A stretch of DNA of 64,000 nucleotides, taken from NCBI RefSeq assembly GCF_000390185.1, contig NZ_AQHR01000066.1, positions 1-64,000 on the forward strand, given 5' to 3'. Below the pieces are notes generated by a model. That model ran no database searches, had not been told where the DNA came from, and saw only the letters and a program-made list of their open reading frames with translations. Numbering within the stretch: the first letter of the stretch is position 1; every line of letters starts with the position of its first letter. This document shows positions 26,937-36,066 of the stretch, piece after piece. Position numbers and translations under genes: made by a program. Source of the DNA: Lunatimonas lonarensis (lineage in GTDB: Bacteria > Bacteroidota > Bacteroidia > Cytophagales > Cyclobacteriaceae).

Positions 26937-29259
26937 GCCACTTTCTGAGCTGAAAAGCCACTACGACGTTATAGTGGTCGGTTCAGGATATGGAGGCAGT
27001 ATTGCTGCCTCCCGAATGTCCAGAGCAGGTCTCCGCGTTTGTCTTTTGGAAAAAGGAAAGGAATTTTTGCCCGGCGATTTCCCCAAGACCTTATTGCAGG
27101 CAAGTAGGGAGATGAATTTTATCCGCGGAAAATCCGACAACCTGGACAGAAATGGGCTATATGAGTTTACGATGGGCAACGGGATCAACGTGTTCAAGGG
27201 GTGTGGTCTTGGGGGAACCTCCCTTGTCAATGCAAATGTGTCCATCAAACCGGATCCCCGGGTCATGGTACAGGAGGAATGGCCTGCCGCGATTCGCGAA
27301 AACGTAACAACTTTTCATGATGGAATGGACCGTGCCTGGGAAATGCTGAAGCCAAACCCCTATCCCGAAAACAAGAACGGGTATCCGGTATTGAAAAAGA
27401 CCGAAGCGATGAGGAAGTCCGCCGCGTTTATGTCTGAGCCATTTCGGTTGCTTGATATCAATGTCAACTTTGAGGAGAAGCAAAATCACGTCGGAATAAA
27501 GCAGCCAAAGTGTACTAATTGTGGAGACTGCGTAACCGGGTGTAACGTAGGAGCAAAAAACACCACCGCCATGAACTATCTTCCCGACGCGTTCAATCAT
27601 GGTGCGGAAATTTTTGTTGAAATCAACGTGCGCCATGTTAAAAAGGCAGGCAAACAATGGCAGGTCTACTTCCATCCAGTAGGTATAGGGAGGGAGCGGT
27701 TTAATGCTCCGCTGATGTTTGTCACGGCTGATAGGGTCGTTCTTAGCGGAGGATCCCTCGGTTCGACTGAAATCTTGTTTCGGTCTGCCCAACAGGGTTT
27801 GTCACTTTCCCAGCAGTTGGGCAAGCGGTTTACCGGAAACGGCGACGTATTGGGGTTTGGTTACAACAACGATATTCCCATCAAAGGGATCGGGCTGGGC
27901 AGAAAAGGTACGGACGCCGTAGCAGATGTGGGGCCGTGTATCACCAGTGTGATCGATATGCGCGGCCGGGAGGATATGGAGTCTGGTATGACCTTGGAGG
28001 AAGGGACGGTTCCAGGGCCCATCCGAACGATAATGCCAAAGGCGTTGATTACCTTTTCGAGGCTTATGGGCAAAGATACGGATCGTGGGTTCGTGGATTA
28101 TTGGAGAGAAAAGTGGCGGGAATTGAAAAGTTTGGTTCTTGGGCCATTTCATGGTTCGGTAAAACACACGCAAATCTATCTGGTTATGACCCACGACGAC
28201 GGAAATGGGGAGATGACCCTCCAGGACGGACGATTGGCGATCAATTGGCGGGGAGTTGGTAAGCAGGAGATCTTCCGTAAGGTCAACGGCGAGATTTATT
28301 CTGCCACCAAAGCCAACGGAGGTACCAAAATACCCAATCCTACCTGGAACAAACGGATGAATTATGACCTGGTAACTGTCCATCCCTTGGGAGGATGCAA
28401 TATGGGCGATGATGCTACGAAGGGGGTAGTGGATCATAAAGGCCAGGTTTTTTCTGGGGAAGACGGCACAGATCTACACGAAGGCTTATACGTAATGGAT
28501 GGTGCTGTGATCCCAAGACCTGTGGGAACTAACCCATTATTGACCATAAGCGGACTTGCTGAAAGAAGTTGCAAGCTGATTTTGGATGAGATCGGCCTTC
28601 CTCTTTCGTATGCGTTTAGTCCGCCTGCGGAGCCAGATCGAAACACCTCTCCCAGCGGGACGGGCGTTCAGTTTACCGAGACCATGCGTGGTTTCTTTGG
28701 TTTGGGCGAGGTAGAGGATTATAATCGCGGATTTGAAAGAGGTAAGCGGGTTAGGTCTGAGTTCGAGTTTACATTGACCATTCAGACGGAAGACATGGGC
28801 CATTTTGTCTCTGATCCCCAGCATCCCGGCAGCCTGTTTGGGACTATGCTAGCACCGGCCCTTTCAGCGCATCCCATGACAGCTTTGGGAGGGGTATTTA
28901 ATTTATTTATCGAGAACCCAAATGCTCCGGAGAGAAAAAAAATGAAGTACGCCGCCACGCTACAGAGTCAAGAGGGTAAAACCTATTACTTCGAAGGATT
29001 TAAAGATATCTACAATGATCGCGTAGTAGATGTGTGGAAGGACACGACAACGCTTTTTATCGATGTACATGATGGGTCGGATAGCAGTGGAGCCTTGCTG
29101 GGTAAAGGTAAGTTGGTCATTCGCATAGCCGATTTTATTCAGCAGCTACGAACAGTAAAGGCAATTCACCCCACGAGTACCCAAGACGGAGTTAAAGCCG
29201 TAGCCGCTTTCGGAAAGTTCTTTGCAGGCAATGTATTCGACACCTATGTGCTTCCCTAG
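26920..29259 (+). CDS. GMC family (cholesterol-oxidase-like) oxidoreductase with ferredoxin-type Cys motif
   Basis: 779 residues. The FAD motif is G21-S-G-Y-G-G26; GGTSLVNANV and VHPLGGCNMGD are further FAD and active-site segments of the cholesterol-oxidase-like branch. Residues C198-x2-C201-x2-C204-x3-C208 form a perfect 4Fe-4S ferredoxin-type spacing followed by NVGAKNT. The part after about 590 is an extra beta-rich domain of unknown type. No signal peptide is seen. ATG 26920 begins inside the phosphoesterase gene. It probably oxidises an alcohol on a hydrophobic or polycyclic substrate; no bound sterol can be inferred from sequence alone. An inverted repeat that may stop transcription follows at 29270-29332. 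Confidence 0.9.
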   Translation: MKKLSKPLSELKSHYDVIVVGSGYGGSIAASRMSRAGLRVCLLEKGKEFLPGDFPKTLLQASREMNFIRGKSDNLDRNGLYEFTMGNGINVFKGCGLGGTSLVNANVSIKPDPRVMVQEEWPAAIRENVTTFHDGMDRAWEMLKPNPYPENKNGYPVLKKTEAMRKSAAFMSEPFRLLDINVNFEEKQNHVGIKQPKCTNCGDCVTGCNVGAKNTTAMNYLPDAFNHGAEIFVEINVRHVKKAGKQWQVYFHPVGIGRERFNAPLMFVTADRVVLSGGSLGSTEILFRSAQQGLSLSQQLGKRFTGNGDVLGFGYNNDIPIKGIGLGRKGTDAVADVGPCITSVIDMRGREDMESGMTLEEGTVPGPIRTIMPKALITFSRLMGKDTDRGFVDYWREKWRELKSLVLGPFHGSVKHTQIYLVMTHDDGNGEMTLQDGRLAINWRGVGKQEIFRKVNGEIYSATKANGGTKIPNPTWNKRMNYDLVTVHPLGGCNMGDDATKGVVDHKGQVFSGEDGTDLHEGLYVMDGAVIPRPVGTNPLLTISGLAERSCKLILDEIGLPLSYAFSPPAEPDRNTSPSGTGVQFTETMRGFFGLGEVEDYNRGFERGKRVRSEFEFTLTIQTEDMGHFVSDPQHPGSLFGTMLAPALSAHPMTALGGVFNLFIENPNAPERKKMKYAATLQSQEGKTYYFEGFKDIYNDRVVDVWKDTTTLFIDVHDGSDSSGALLGKGKLVIRIADFIQQLRTVKAIHPTSTQDGVKAVAAFGKFFAGNVFDTYVLP

Positions 29260-29269
29260 TTAACTAAGC

Positions 29270-29332
29270 AAAGCCGTATTTCAGGCCAAATTTCACCAAT
29301 ACGTTGGTTCTTTTGAAGTGGAATACGGCTTT
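29270..29332. repeat. 11-bp inverted repeat with long loop between convergent genes
   Basis: AAAGCCGTATT (29270-29280) is matched by AATACGGCTTT (29322-29332) with a 41-bp spacer. It lies between the GMC and LLM gene ends. It could work as a bidirectional terminator, although the loop is long and there is no T-run after the distal arm. The second arm enters the last codons of the LLM gene. Confidence 0.5.
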
Positions 29333-30359
29333 ATGGTTTATCCAATAGGTACGCATTTTTGCGTATTTTTAGCATAAGGTTCCTTACCAGTCGATAGGAG
29401 GTGAGGCTGTCCCCGTGGTCATACATGTTGCAAGAAACCATAAGTTCATCCACGTAGCCTTTGGCAATAAACCGCTCCAATGCGGGCCTCACCGATTTTG
29501 GCGTTCCAATAAAACTATAGGCCAGCATGTTTTCTACGGCAGCCTCTTCCCGCTCGGTCCAAACGGCTCTCATTTCAGGTATGGGTTGTTTTAATGGATA
29601 GGACTTGCCCCGCACGATCCCTAAAGCCAGTTGATAAAAAGAAGATGCCAGAAATTGAGCCCGTTCCTCAGACTCTGCCAATATCATGTTGACACAGGCG
29701 ATAAAATAGGGTTTCGGGTTTTCAGCGGAAGGCGTGAAGTTTACCCTGTAGAAATGGGCCGCCTGGGAAAAATGGCTTGGCGCGAAATGGCTGGCAAAAA
29801 CATAGGGCATTCCCTTTTTGGCAGCGAGTCCAGCACTGTACAAACTTGAGCCAAGTAAAAACATAGGCACTTGAAGCCCTTCCGCAGGAAAAGCCCGCAC
29901 CGGTGCATCCCAGTTATCTTCCGAAAAATAAGATTTGAGGTCTTCAAGGTCGTTTGGGAACTCTTGGATACTTTCCATTCGGCCTCGGCGCAGCACAGCT
30001 GCCGTTCGTTGGTCGGTTCCCGGAGCCCTCCCCAGTCCCAGATCAATCCGTCCAGGATATAAGGTTTCCAGAAATCCTATCTGTTCTGCCACCATCAATG
30101 GGCTATGGTTCGGTAACATAATGCCTCCTGAACCTATTCGAATATGTTGGGTGCCCTGGGCAAGGTAGCCCATTAATAACGTAGGTGCCGAACTCGCTAC
30201 GTTCGCCATATTATGATGCTCGGCCACCCAGAAACGCTTAAACCCCATTTGCTCTACCTGCTGGGTAAGATCCAGGGTACGGTGATAGGCGTCTCGCGCG
30301 TCGTATCCTTCACGTAGAATGGCAAGGTCCAGTATCGAATAGGGTGTAGATGGGTCCAT
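29331..30359 (-). CDS. LLM class flavin-dependent oxidoreductase
   Basis: 342 residues with the bacterial-luciferase-like barrel (SILDLAILREG, FWVAEHHNM, GSGGIMLPNHSPL, DLGLGRAPGTD). It belongs to the MsnO8-like branch. It uses reduced FMN and oxygen on a small substrate, which is unknown. ATG 30359 (MDPSTPYSI) is chosen, with an in-frame ATG at 30416 giving 19 non-conserved residues. It is transcribed alone and convergent to the GMC operon. Confidence 0.9.
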   Translation of the reverse strand: MDPSTPYSILDLAILREGYDARDAYHRTLDLTQQVEQMGFKRFWVAEHHNMANVASSAPTLLMGYLAQGTQHIRIGSGGIMLPNHSPLMVAEQIGFLETLYPGRIDLGLGRAPGTDQRTAAVLRRGRMESIQEFPNDLEDLKSYFSEDNWDAPVRAFPAEGLQVPMFLLGSSLYSAGLAAKKGMPYVFASHFAPSHFSQAAHFYRVNFTPSAENPKPYFIACVNMILAESEERAQFLASSFYQLALGIVRGKSYPLKQPIPEMRAVWTEREEAAVENMLAYSFIGTPKSVRPALERFIAKGYVDELMVSCNMYDHGDSLTSYRLVRNLMLKIRKNAYLLDKP

Positions 30360-30817
30360 TAGTCTTTTCTTTAAATAGGCTGAGCAAAGCCAAGTCCCGG
30401 TTTCCCCTTGAAACACATGGAATCTATAGCCTTCGAAGGTAACGATGTGGCGTCCGCATTCGTTCCAGCCTATATTTTTTGTTCATTTTGAAAAAAAATA
30501 GTTTCCGGTAAATTCATAATTTATTGCAGCTAAAAAATACGATCTGCATGTGGTGACTTTAATGGATTGACATATTTTATTTTGTGACTTTTATAGAATA
30601 TAGATTCTAATATCTTCAAGTGTATTTTTTAAAATATTGAATATCAAATATTTATATTAAATTTTACAACCTGAATTCTTTCATGGATAAAACTGATTTA
30701 GGTCATGTTTTAGGCTTATTCTTCTATTTAATTTTGAGCCAGCAAAAGGGAGATGCCACCCAGTGTGGCCAGCCTATTTATTGATTTCGTACTATGCAAT
30801 CATTTAATAATAAAAAG
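30360..30817. promoter_or_regulatory. AT-rich divergent intergenic region with a candidate promoter
   Basis: A 458-bp, strongly AT-rich stretch between divergent genes. TAATTTTG at 30729-30736 matches TAnnTTTG exactly and points to the YceI-porin operon, leaving a leader of about 75 bp; the -33 position reads TTT instead of TTG. No RNA gene or protein is seen here. A short ATG at 30794 would extend YceI by 8 residues. Confidence 0.4.
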
Positions 30818-31384
30818 ATGAACTTTAAGACTATCACACTGTGTATTTTGCTGTTAGGTTTGGTAAGCCTTCAACTTCAGGCCCAACGGGAGTTTCGCAT
30901 CGAAGGCAAACCATCTCTGAAAGTGTCGGGTACTTCGACCTTGCACGATTGGGATATGGTGTCTGACCAGGCCACCGGTTCCGCTAGGATTTCTTTGTCC
31001 GGCAATGCCGTGCAGGCCATTCATGCGGGCAGTCTTTCCATGCCTGCCGAGAGTATCAAGAGCGGTAAGCGGCAGATGGATGGGAATGCCTACCGTGCCC
31101 TAAAGACTGATACACATAAGGAAGTGAAATTTCAATTGACCGAGGCAAGAAAGCAGGGAGACAGATGGCAATTAATAGGCACGCTTGAGCTTGCCGGCAC
31201 CAAAAAGCCGGTCACTTTTGATAGCACGGTTTCCACATCTGGTTCCCGCGTCACCCTTCAATCAACCACTAAATTCAAACTCACCGACTTTGGGATAGAT
31301 CCACCAACAGCCATGTTAGGTTCTATCCGGACCGGCGATGAGGTATCCCTCTCCATCGAGCTTACGCTAGCAGAAATAAACTAA
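30818..31384 (+). CDS. YceI family protein, exported (first of two)
   Basis: 188 residues with a signal peptide (MNFKTITLCILLLGLVSLQ). The mature part is a YceI-type lipocalin-like fold: GTSTLHDWDM, SMPAESIKSGKRQMDG and KFKLTDFGIDPPTAM. YceI proteins bind polyisoprenoid or fatty-acid-like ligands in the periplasm; the binding partner here is unknown. The gene heads a three-gene operon with a porin-like protein and a second YceI-like protein. ATG 30818 is preferred over 30794 because it begins the signal peptide. Confidence 0.88.
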   Translation: MNFKTITLCILLLGLVSLQLQAQREFRIEGKPSLKVSGTSTLHDWDMVSDQATGSARISLSGNAVQAIHAGSLSMPAESIKSGKRQMDGNAYRALKTDTHKEVKFQLTEARKQGDRWQLIGTLELAGTKKPVTFDSTVSTSGSRVTLQSTTKFKLTDFGIDPPTAMLGSIRTGDEVSLSIELTLAEIN

Positions 31385-31408
31385 ATCAACTTAACCTATT
31401 CAAAATTT

Positions 31409-32698
31409 ATGAGAAAGTATCTTATTTTATCGGGATTGGCTGGCATGTTATCCTCTGGCCTCATGGCGCAAGATGACAGGGATATGCAGTTTTGGCGTTC
31501 GTATGATCAGCGGGGTATCAACGTGTTCGAAACTGGAAAAGAGGACACGGTAGCCTTTGATGGTGTTAAAGTACGGCTGGGAGGAGCCTTTGCCCAGCAA
31601 TTTCAGTCGCTTAGCCATTCAAACACCGCATCGGTAGTCTTGAACCAGAACGATGTTAACATCAATCAATTGATGAACATAGGGCCTGGTTTTAATTTAG
31701 CTACTGCCAACTTGAACATAGATGTGGCATTGGCGGATGGTGTTCGTATGAACTTGGTGACTTATTTGTCCTCTCGTCACCACCCGGAGTCGTGGGTAAA
31801 AGGAGGCTACTTGCAGCTTGACAAGGTGCCCTTTCTGAACAGTCCCGTACTGGATAGAATCATGGAAAAGGTCACTGTCAAAGTCGGGCATATGGAGATA
31901 AACTATGGTGATGCGCACTACCGAAGGTCTGACAATGGAAATGCCCTTTACAATCCTTTTGTGGGAAACTACATTATGGACGCCTTCACGACGGAAATCG
32001 GAGGTGAAGTCATTTTCCAAGATCAGGGATTTTTAGCGGTGGCCTCGATGACCGGTGGAGAGATTCAAGGAGGTGTTACCAATCCGGATAGGAGGAAGCC
32101 TACCTTTATAGGGAAACTGGGCTATGACAAGCAACTAAATGATGACCTGAGGGTACGCTTGACGGGATCGGTTTATACAACTGCGGGATCGGTAAACAAC
32201 ACTTTATGGGGTGGAGATAGGGCAGGTTCCAGGTATTACATGGTGCTTGAAAACACGCTGGCAACCACAGCGGCTCAGTTTACCTCCGGAAGGTTCAATC
32301 CGGGAATGAGAGACAATGTGACTGCGATGGTTTTGAACCCCTTCGTTAAATTTCAGGGATTGGAACTTTTTGGAAACATTGAACAAACCAAAGGCAAGGC
32401 TGCAAATGAAACCACAGACCGTACCTGGAATCAGCTTGGAATCGACGCAGTATACAGATTTGGTGCACACGAGAAGTTTTACGTTGCGGGCCGTTACAAC
32501 GAAGTCAATGGCGACCTGCCAAACGGCACCTCGCCCAGCATCAACAGGGTACAAGTCGGTGGAGGTTGGTTTATTACCAAAAATATTTTGACTAAATTTG
32601 AGTACGTAAGTCAAAACTACAATGACTTTGCTGCGTCTGATATCCGAAACGGAGGTAAATTTAACGGGTTCATGATCGAAGGCGTGATCGGGTTTTAA
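31409..32698 (+). CDS. Outer-membrane porin-like beta-barrel protein
   Basis: 429 residues with a signal peptide (MRKYLILSGLAGMLSSGLMAQ). The remainder alternates amphipathic strands with short turns and ends in EGVIGF, a typical C-terminal aromatic of outer-membrane barrels. Segments such as KVGHMEINYGDAHYRRSD and MVLNPFVKFQGLELFG are typical of porin-like barrels of Bacteroidota. No specific solute can be read. It is 24 bp after the first YceI gene and 17 bp before the second, so the three are probably co-transcribed. Confidence 0.82.
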   Translation: MRKYLILSGLAGMLSSGLMAQDDRDMQFWRSYDQRGINVFETGKEDTVAFDGVKVRLGGAFAQQFQSLSHSNTASVVLNQNDVNINQLMNIGPGFNLATANLNIDVALADGVRMNLVTYLSSRHHPESWVKGGYLQLDKVPFLNSPVLDRIMEKVTVKVGHMEINYGDAHYRRSDNGNALYNPFVGNYIMDAFTTEIGGEVIFQDQGFLAVASMTGGEIQGGVTNPDRRKPTFIGKLGYDKQLNDDLRVRLTGSVYTTAGSVNNTLWGGDRAGSRYYMVLENTLATTAAQFTSGRFNPGMRDNVTAMVLNPFVKFQGLELFGNIEQTKGKAANETTDRTWNQLGIDAVYRFGAHEKFYVAGRYNEVNGDLPNGTSPSINRVQVGGGWFITKNILTKFEYVSQNYNDFAASDIRNGGKFNGFMIEGVIGF

Positions 32699-32715
32699 TC
32701 AAAGAAGCTAAAGCT

Positions 32716-33243
32716 ATGCGTATCGCTTGGTTTTTCATTGGCACATTTCTTTTACTTTCCAGCACCCCGATAGAGGAACTGTTTGTGATAAAGGAAAAGG
32801 AGATCCGTGTAAAAGGAGTAACCTCCATCGGAAGGTTTGAATGCGCCTACGGAAGTGAAAAACTAAGTGATACGCTCTTTACAGGTAATATCCCCAAGTC
32901 AAAGCACCTTGATTTTGTGATTCCTGTAGACCGATTTGGTTGTGGTAATTTTTTGCTCAATAGGGATTTTAGGGCAACCATTAAAGCGGAGGAATTTCCG
33001 ACTTGTAAAGTGACGGTAAGATCCCTCACCCGAAAAAGGAATATGTTTGTCAGTGATTTGGATGTAAATTTAGCCGGAAAGCAACTTTTTCTCGACGACG
33101 TGGTATTCCGGCACGAAACAAACAAGCTGATAGGGGAGGTAGATCTGTCCTTTGAGATGCTGGATCTTGTGCCGCCTAAGAAATTGGGAGGACTGATACA
33201 AGTAGAGGACAAACTCTCCCTGCAGATTATTATGGGAATGTGA
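32716..33243 (+). CDS. YceI-like protein, exported (second of two)
   Basis: 175 residues: signal peptide at the start (FFIGTFLLLSSTP), then a shorter and diverged YceI-like fold (VKGVTSIGRFECAYG, FVIPVDRFGCGNFLLNRDF, SLQIIMGM). It lacks the GTSTLHDW motif of the first member, so it is a distant homolog rather than a duplicate. It lies 17 bp after the porin gene. The stop is only 5 bp from the end of the convergent MG2/plug gene. Confidence 0.75.
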   Translation: MRIAWFFIGTFLLLSSTPIEELFVIKEKEIRVKGVTSIGRFECAYGSEKLSDTLFTGNIPKSKHLDFVIPVDRFGCGNFLLNRDFRATIKAEEFPTCKVTVRSLTRKRNMFVSDLDVNLAGKQLFLDDVVFRHETNKLIGEVDLSFEMLDLVPPKKLGGLIQVEDKLSLQIIMGM

Positions 33244-33248
33244 GTGAT

Positions 33249-34883
33249 CTATTCGGCATCGATTCGTATGCTTCCCATGTTTGACAAAGGCCGCTGCCAA
33301 TGGATATATCTCAGTTGAAATTTCCCGGACAATAAGCCTGTGTCAAAGTCGCAGGTAGTTGTGCCGGATGCCCTGCACCAAGCCCTAAGCGAACGAAAAT
33401 CCGGGCTTCGACGATTGGTATTCTTTCCCCGTGCCAATTCTGTATTTCTCGGTATTTGTAGGCCCTTATAGGCGATGAAAAGGGCATTTTTTGGTAGGTC
33501 AAATTTTCCAAAGTCATTTTCGAAGGAAGTAAGATTGATCACTCCATCGTAGTCCTTATGGTCTAAATAGAATTCTCTGTTTACTATATCCATCTGTTTG
33601 ATTTCCTTTGGGTTAAATTTGGAAAATGCATCGCTGTCCAAGATCGGCATGGCATCGATCAGGATAAGGGGATTGTTTTGAAATACGACAGATGCCGGCT
33701 TGTTTACGTTTTTGAATATGGTCCTTCTGTTTTCACGCCGTACCAGCACCGTGGGCACGTATTCTCTGATCACCGTTGCCATATCGTCAAACCGATTGTA
33801 GTCATCCATCAAATAGGTATAGTCTGCAACCAAAAACGGCGGGTAGGTAAGTGGTTCGATGGGACTTTCGGGATAATAATATCCGCTTGTTTGATTGGCA
33901 AGCAGTCTGTTTTGCAAGGTACCAATGAGATTTTCTGAAAGCTGGAGTGATGGAAACAGAAAAGAAGGTCGTGGTTTTTCAGGCCAGAAAGGTGAATCCA
34001 GCATAAAATCGAGCGGCGAATCCGGGTATTCGGACTGTACGATCACGAACTCAAACTGCTGAAATTCGGCTGCTTCAAAGATCAATCTGCCATCTGGCAA
34101 GGGCTTACTGATCATTAGCTTGGAAGTCTTTCCATGCGCCGAAAGGTAGTGGGTTATTGTGGTGTCTACAGAGGCAGAAAGTACTCTTCCCTGGATTATG
34201 TGTCCGAATATCTCAGGTTGTGGAATTGGTGAAAAGGTAGGGCCCGCATACAGGTCGGTGAAGTCCGGCAAAGGTACCGGAGGAAGATCGCCCAGATAAC
34301 TGACTGCGATGGTAACATCTCCTACTATATCTTCCTTCAGACGAAGGGAAACAGATTCCCCTGACTTTATCACCCCGTCTACAGGCAGACCGACCAACGG
34401 TAGGTTTTGAGCGGAATTTTCATTTGGATTTTTCGGTACTAATCCTGGGGTGGGAAGGGTGGCTTTTGGCGGTAATAGGGGATTGATTACGGCGACAAAC
34501 TGATGGTGCATGCCCTTGGACACCGAAAAATAAGGGCTTACTTTGGTATATGCCCGCAGCAAGTAATAGTCTGAGGGAAGTAAGTCATTGATAGGTAGGT
34601 AGCCTTCGGCGATTCCGTTTTTTATGGGAGCCATTTCCTGTACTACCGGTACGCCCTCTCTGTTGAGCAGTTCTATGTACAATACCTTCGAAGGGGTCGG
34701 CTTTCCTTGGTGAGTGACCCGCGCCTCTATCCAAAGGAGTTCGCCCGGCATCACGTACTCGTCAGACGTGATCGCGAAAACCTCCTCTTCCAAGGGCTCT
34801 TGCTGCGCCTTGGAATAGCCCAAGGTTATTAAACCTAGGACAAGTAAGAGTACGCTTTTTCGTTTCGAGATGAATACAGCCAT
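33249..34883 (-). CDS. MG2-like/TonB-plug-like secreted protein without barrel
   Basis: 544 residues. Signal peptide (LLLVLGLITLGYSKAQ), then a macroglobulin MG2-like domain (SDEYVMPGELLWIEARVTH), a middle of unknown fold, and a C-terminal part where NPLILIDAMPI and SKFNPKEIKQMDIV resemble a TonB receptor plug. No long barrel follows. Larger proteins with an MG2 domain and a plug are known in Bacteroidota as part of receptor-associated systems, so this may be a surface partner of the TonB receptor encoded two genes upstream. It follows the DUF4249 gene by 8 bp. The function is unknown. Confidence 0.7.
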   Translation of the reverse strand: MAVFISKRKSVLLLVLGLITLGYSKAQQEPLEEEVFAITSDEYVMPGELLWIEARVTHQGKPTPSKVLYIELLNREGVPVVQEMAPIKNGIAEGYLPINDLLPSDYYLLRAYTKVSPYFSVSKGMHHQFVAVINPLLPPKATLPTPGLVPKNPNENSAQNLPLVGLPVDGVIKSGESVSLRLKEDIVGDVTIAVSYLGDLPPVPLPDFTDLYAGPTFSPIPQPEIFGHIIQGRVLSASVDTTITHYLSAHGKTSKLMISKPLPDGRLIFEAAEFQQFEFVIVQSEYPDSPLDFMLDSPFWPEKPRPSFLFPSLQLSENLIGTLQNRLLANQTSGYYYPESPIEPLTYPPFLVADYTYLMDDYNRFDDMATVIREYVPTVLVRRENRRTIFKNVNKPASVVFQNNPLILIDAMPILDSDAFSKFNPKEIKQMDIVNREFYLDHKDYDGVINLTSFENDFGKFDLPKNALFIAYKGLQIPRNTELARGKNTNRRSPDFRSLRAWCRASGTTTCDFDTGLLSGKFQLRYIHWQRPLSNMGSIRIDAE

Positions 34884-34891
34884 GACGTTAT

Positions 34892-36061
34892 TTATGGAGT
34901 AGTGTGGTCATAGGGTTCCCAGAAGTCCGGGGGGAACTGATTGCCTCTCTGTCTGCAATCGGTACAGCTGGCAGGAGCTGCCAGATAGGTCACACAGACT
35001 GCCCCCTCACAGATGGGGATCACAGGTACCAGTCCGGCAATTACATACATGTCCTGGTAGTCCATAGGGGTAACGGTGTCCAAGGAGCAGAATCGATAGT
35101 CTTCGATGCGGGTTGCCCAGCCACTTAAGTCCCTTTTATCAATATACATTCGTTTCTCCACTGTTTTTCCGGCACTGATATAGCCTATTACCGGTTCATT
35201 TGGGTTGGAGACATTCCGGATGTTGGTTCCTATGATCGAAGGCATTGGGCTGAAAATTCCACCGATTTCATCGGAATTTTTTCGCATGGCATCCCAAAAT
35301 TCGAATGCGCCCCGATCCAATCCCCGTTGTTTTACGAGGATGCTATATCTCTCGCCAAGTTTTTCGGACAGTGTATCTATCCGTTGGATTTCTCTGCGTG
35401 AAATGCGTTGATTTTGAAAGCGTTCTGACGACTCCAGGATTATATTTGAAGATTCGTAATTGAGGTAGCACCTTTCTACAATCTGATTAAAGGGAGTGGT
35501 CATCACCGAGTTGGACGCAATATCGAAGAAGTAGTAGTTTTGGAAGGGGCTTCTGAACTCCCAATCTTCCTTAAACTCCCAGATAAAATACTTGGCTGAC
35601 TCATTTCCTGTTGTAGACGCATATATGCTGACGTATCCAGGCCGGGATGTAAATCCCAATTCCAGGTCTTCCGGCGTGGCTATGGGAGTGATTTCCTCTG
35701 ATAAGTACTCGCCCCTATTGGTTTGAATCCGTACTTGGTACCGTTGGTTTTCGGGCAAAAAATCATCCAGGATATAGGTTCCCGGTTGGCTTGGCCGCAT
35801 CACCCATGAACCAGAGCTTGATCCTTCGATTCGGACCGTTGCATTTACCTCCGGCCTGTTCGGTTCATTGAAATAAATGGGCATGGTTCTACTGACCTTG
35901 ATCTCGCTGGTGTTATTTCCACCTACTTCTAAAAAGCCTTCAACCACCAAAAACTGATGGTCAATGTCAGTGATCTCGGGCTCGTACAGTTCCCGGCAGG
36001 CAACCGAAGCCAACAGACCGGAAATTATAATGACTGATAGGATCAATTGATGTTTGTTCAT
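34892..36061 (-). CDS. DUF4249 lipoprotein, TonB receptor partner
   Basis: 389 residues. The signal sequence and lipobox (LLASVAC, Cys at about 23) lead into DUF4249, seen as HQFLVVEGFLEVGGNN, YILDDFLPENQRYQVRI and the late Cys-rich tail. Members are often encoded next to TonB receptors, and their function is unknown. ATG 36061 is chosen; it lies 5 bp downstream of the receptor stop. The tail contains several Cys residues (CEGAVCVTYLAAPASCTDC) that may be structural disulfides. Confidence 0.88.
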   Translation of the reverse strand: MNKHQLILSVIIISGLLASVACRELYEPEITDIDHQFLVVEGFLEVGGNNTSEIKVSRTMPIYFNEPNRPEVNATVRIEGSSSGSWVMRPSQPGTYILDDFLPENQRYQVRIQTNRGEYLSEEITPIATPEDLELGFTSRPGYVSIYASTTGNESAKYFIWEFKEDWEFRSPFQNYYFFDIASNSVMTTPFNQIVERCYLNYESSNIILESSERFQNQRISRREIQRIDTLSEKLGERYSILVKQRGLDRGAFEFWDAMRKNSDEIGGIFSPMPSIIGTNIRNVSNPNEPVIGYISAGKTVEKRMYIDKRDLSGWATRIEDYRFCSLDTVTPMDYQDMYVIAGLVPVIPICEGAVCVTYLAAPASCTDCRQRGNQFPPDFWEPYDHTTP

Positions 36062-36066
36062 TCCGT

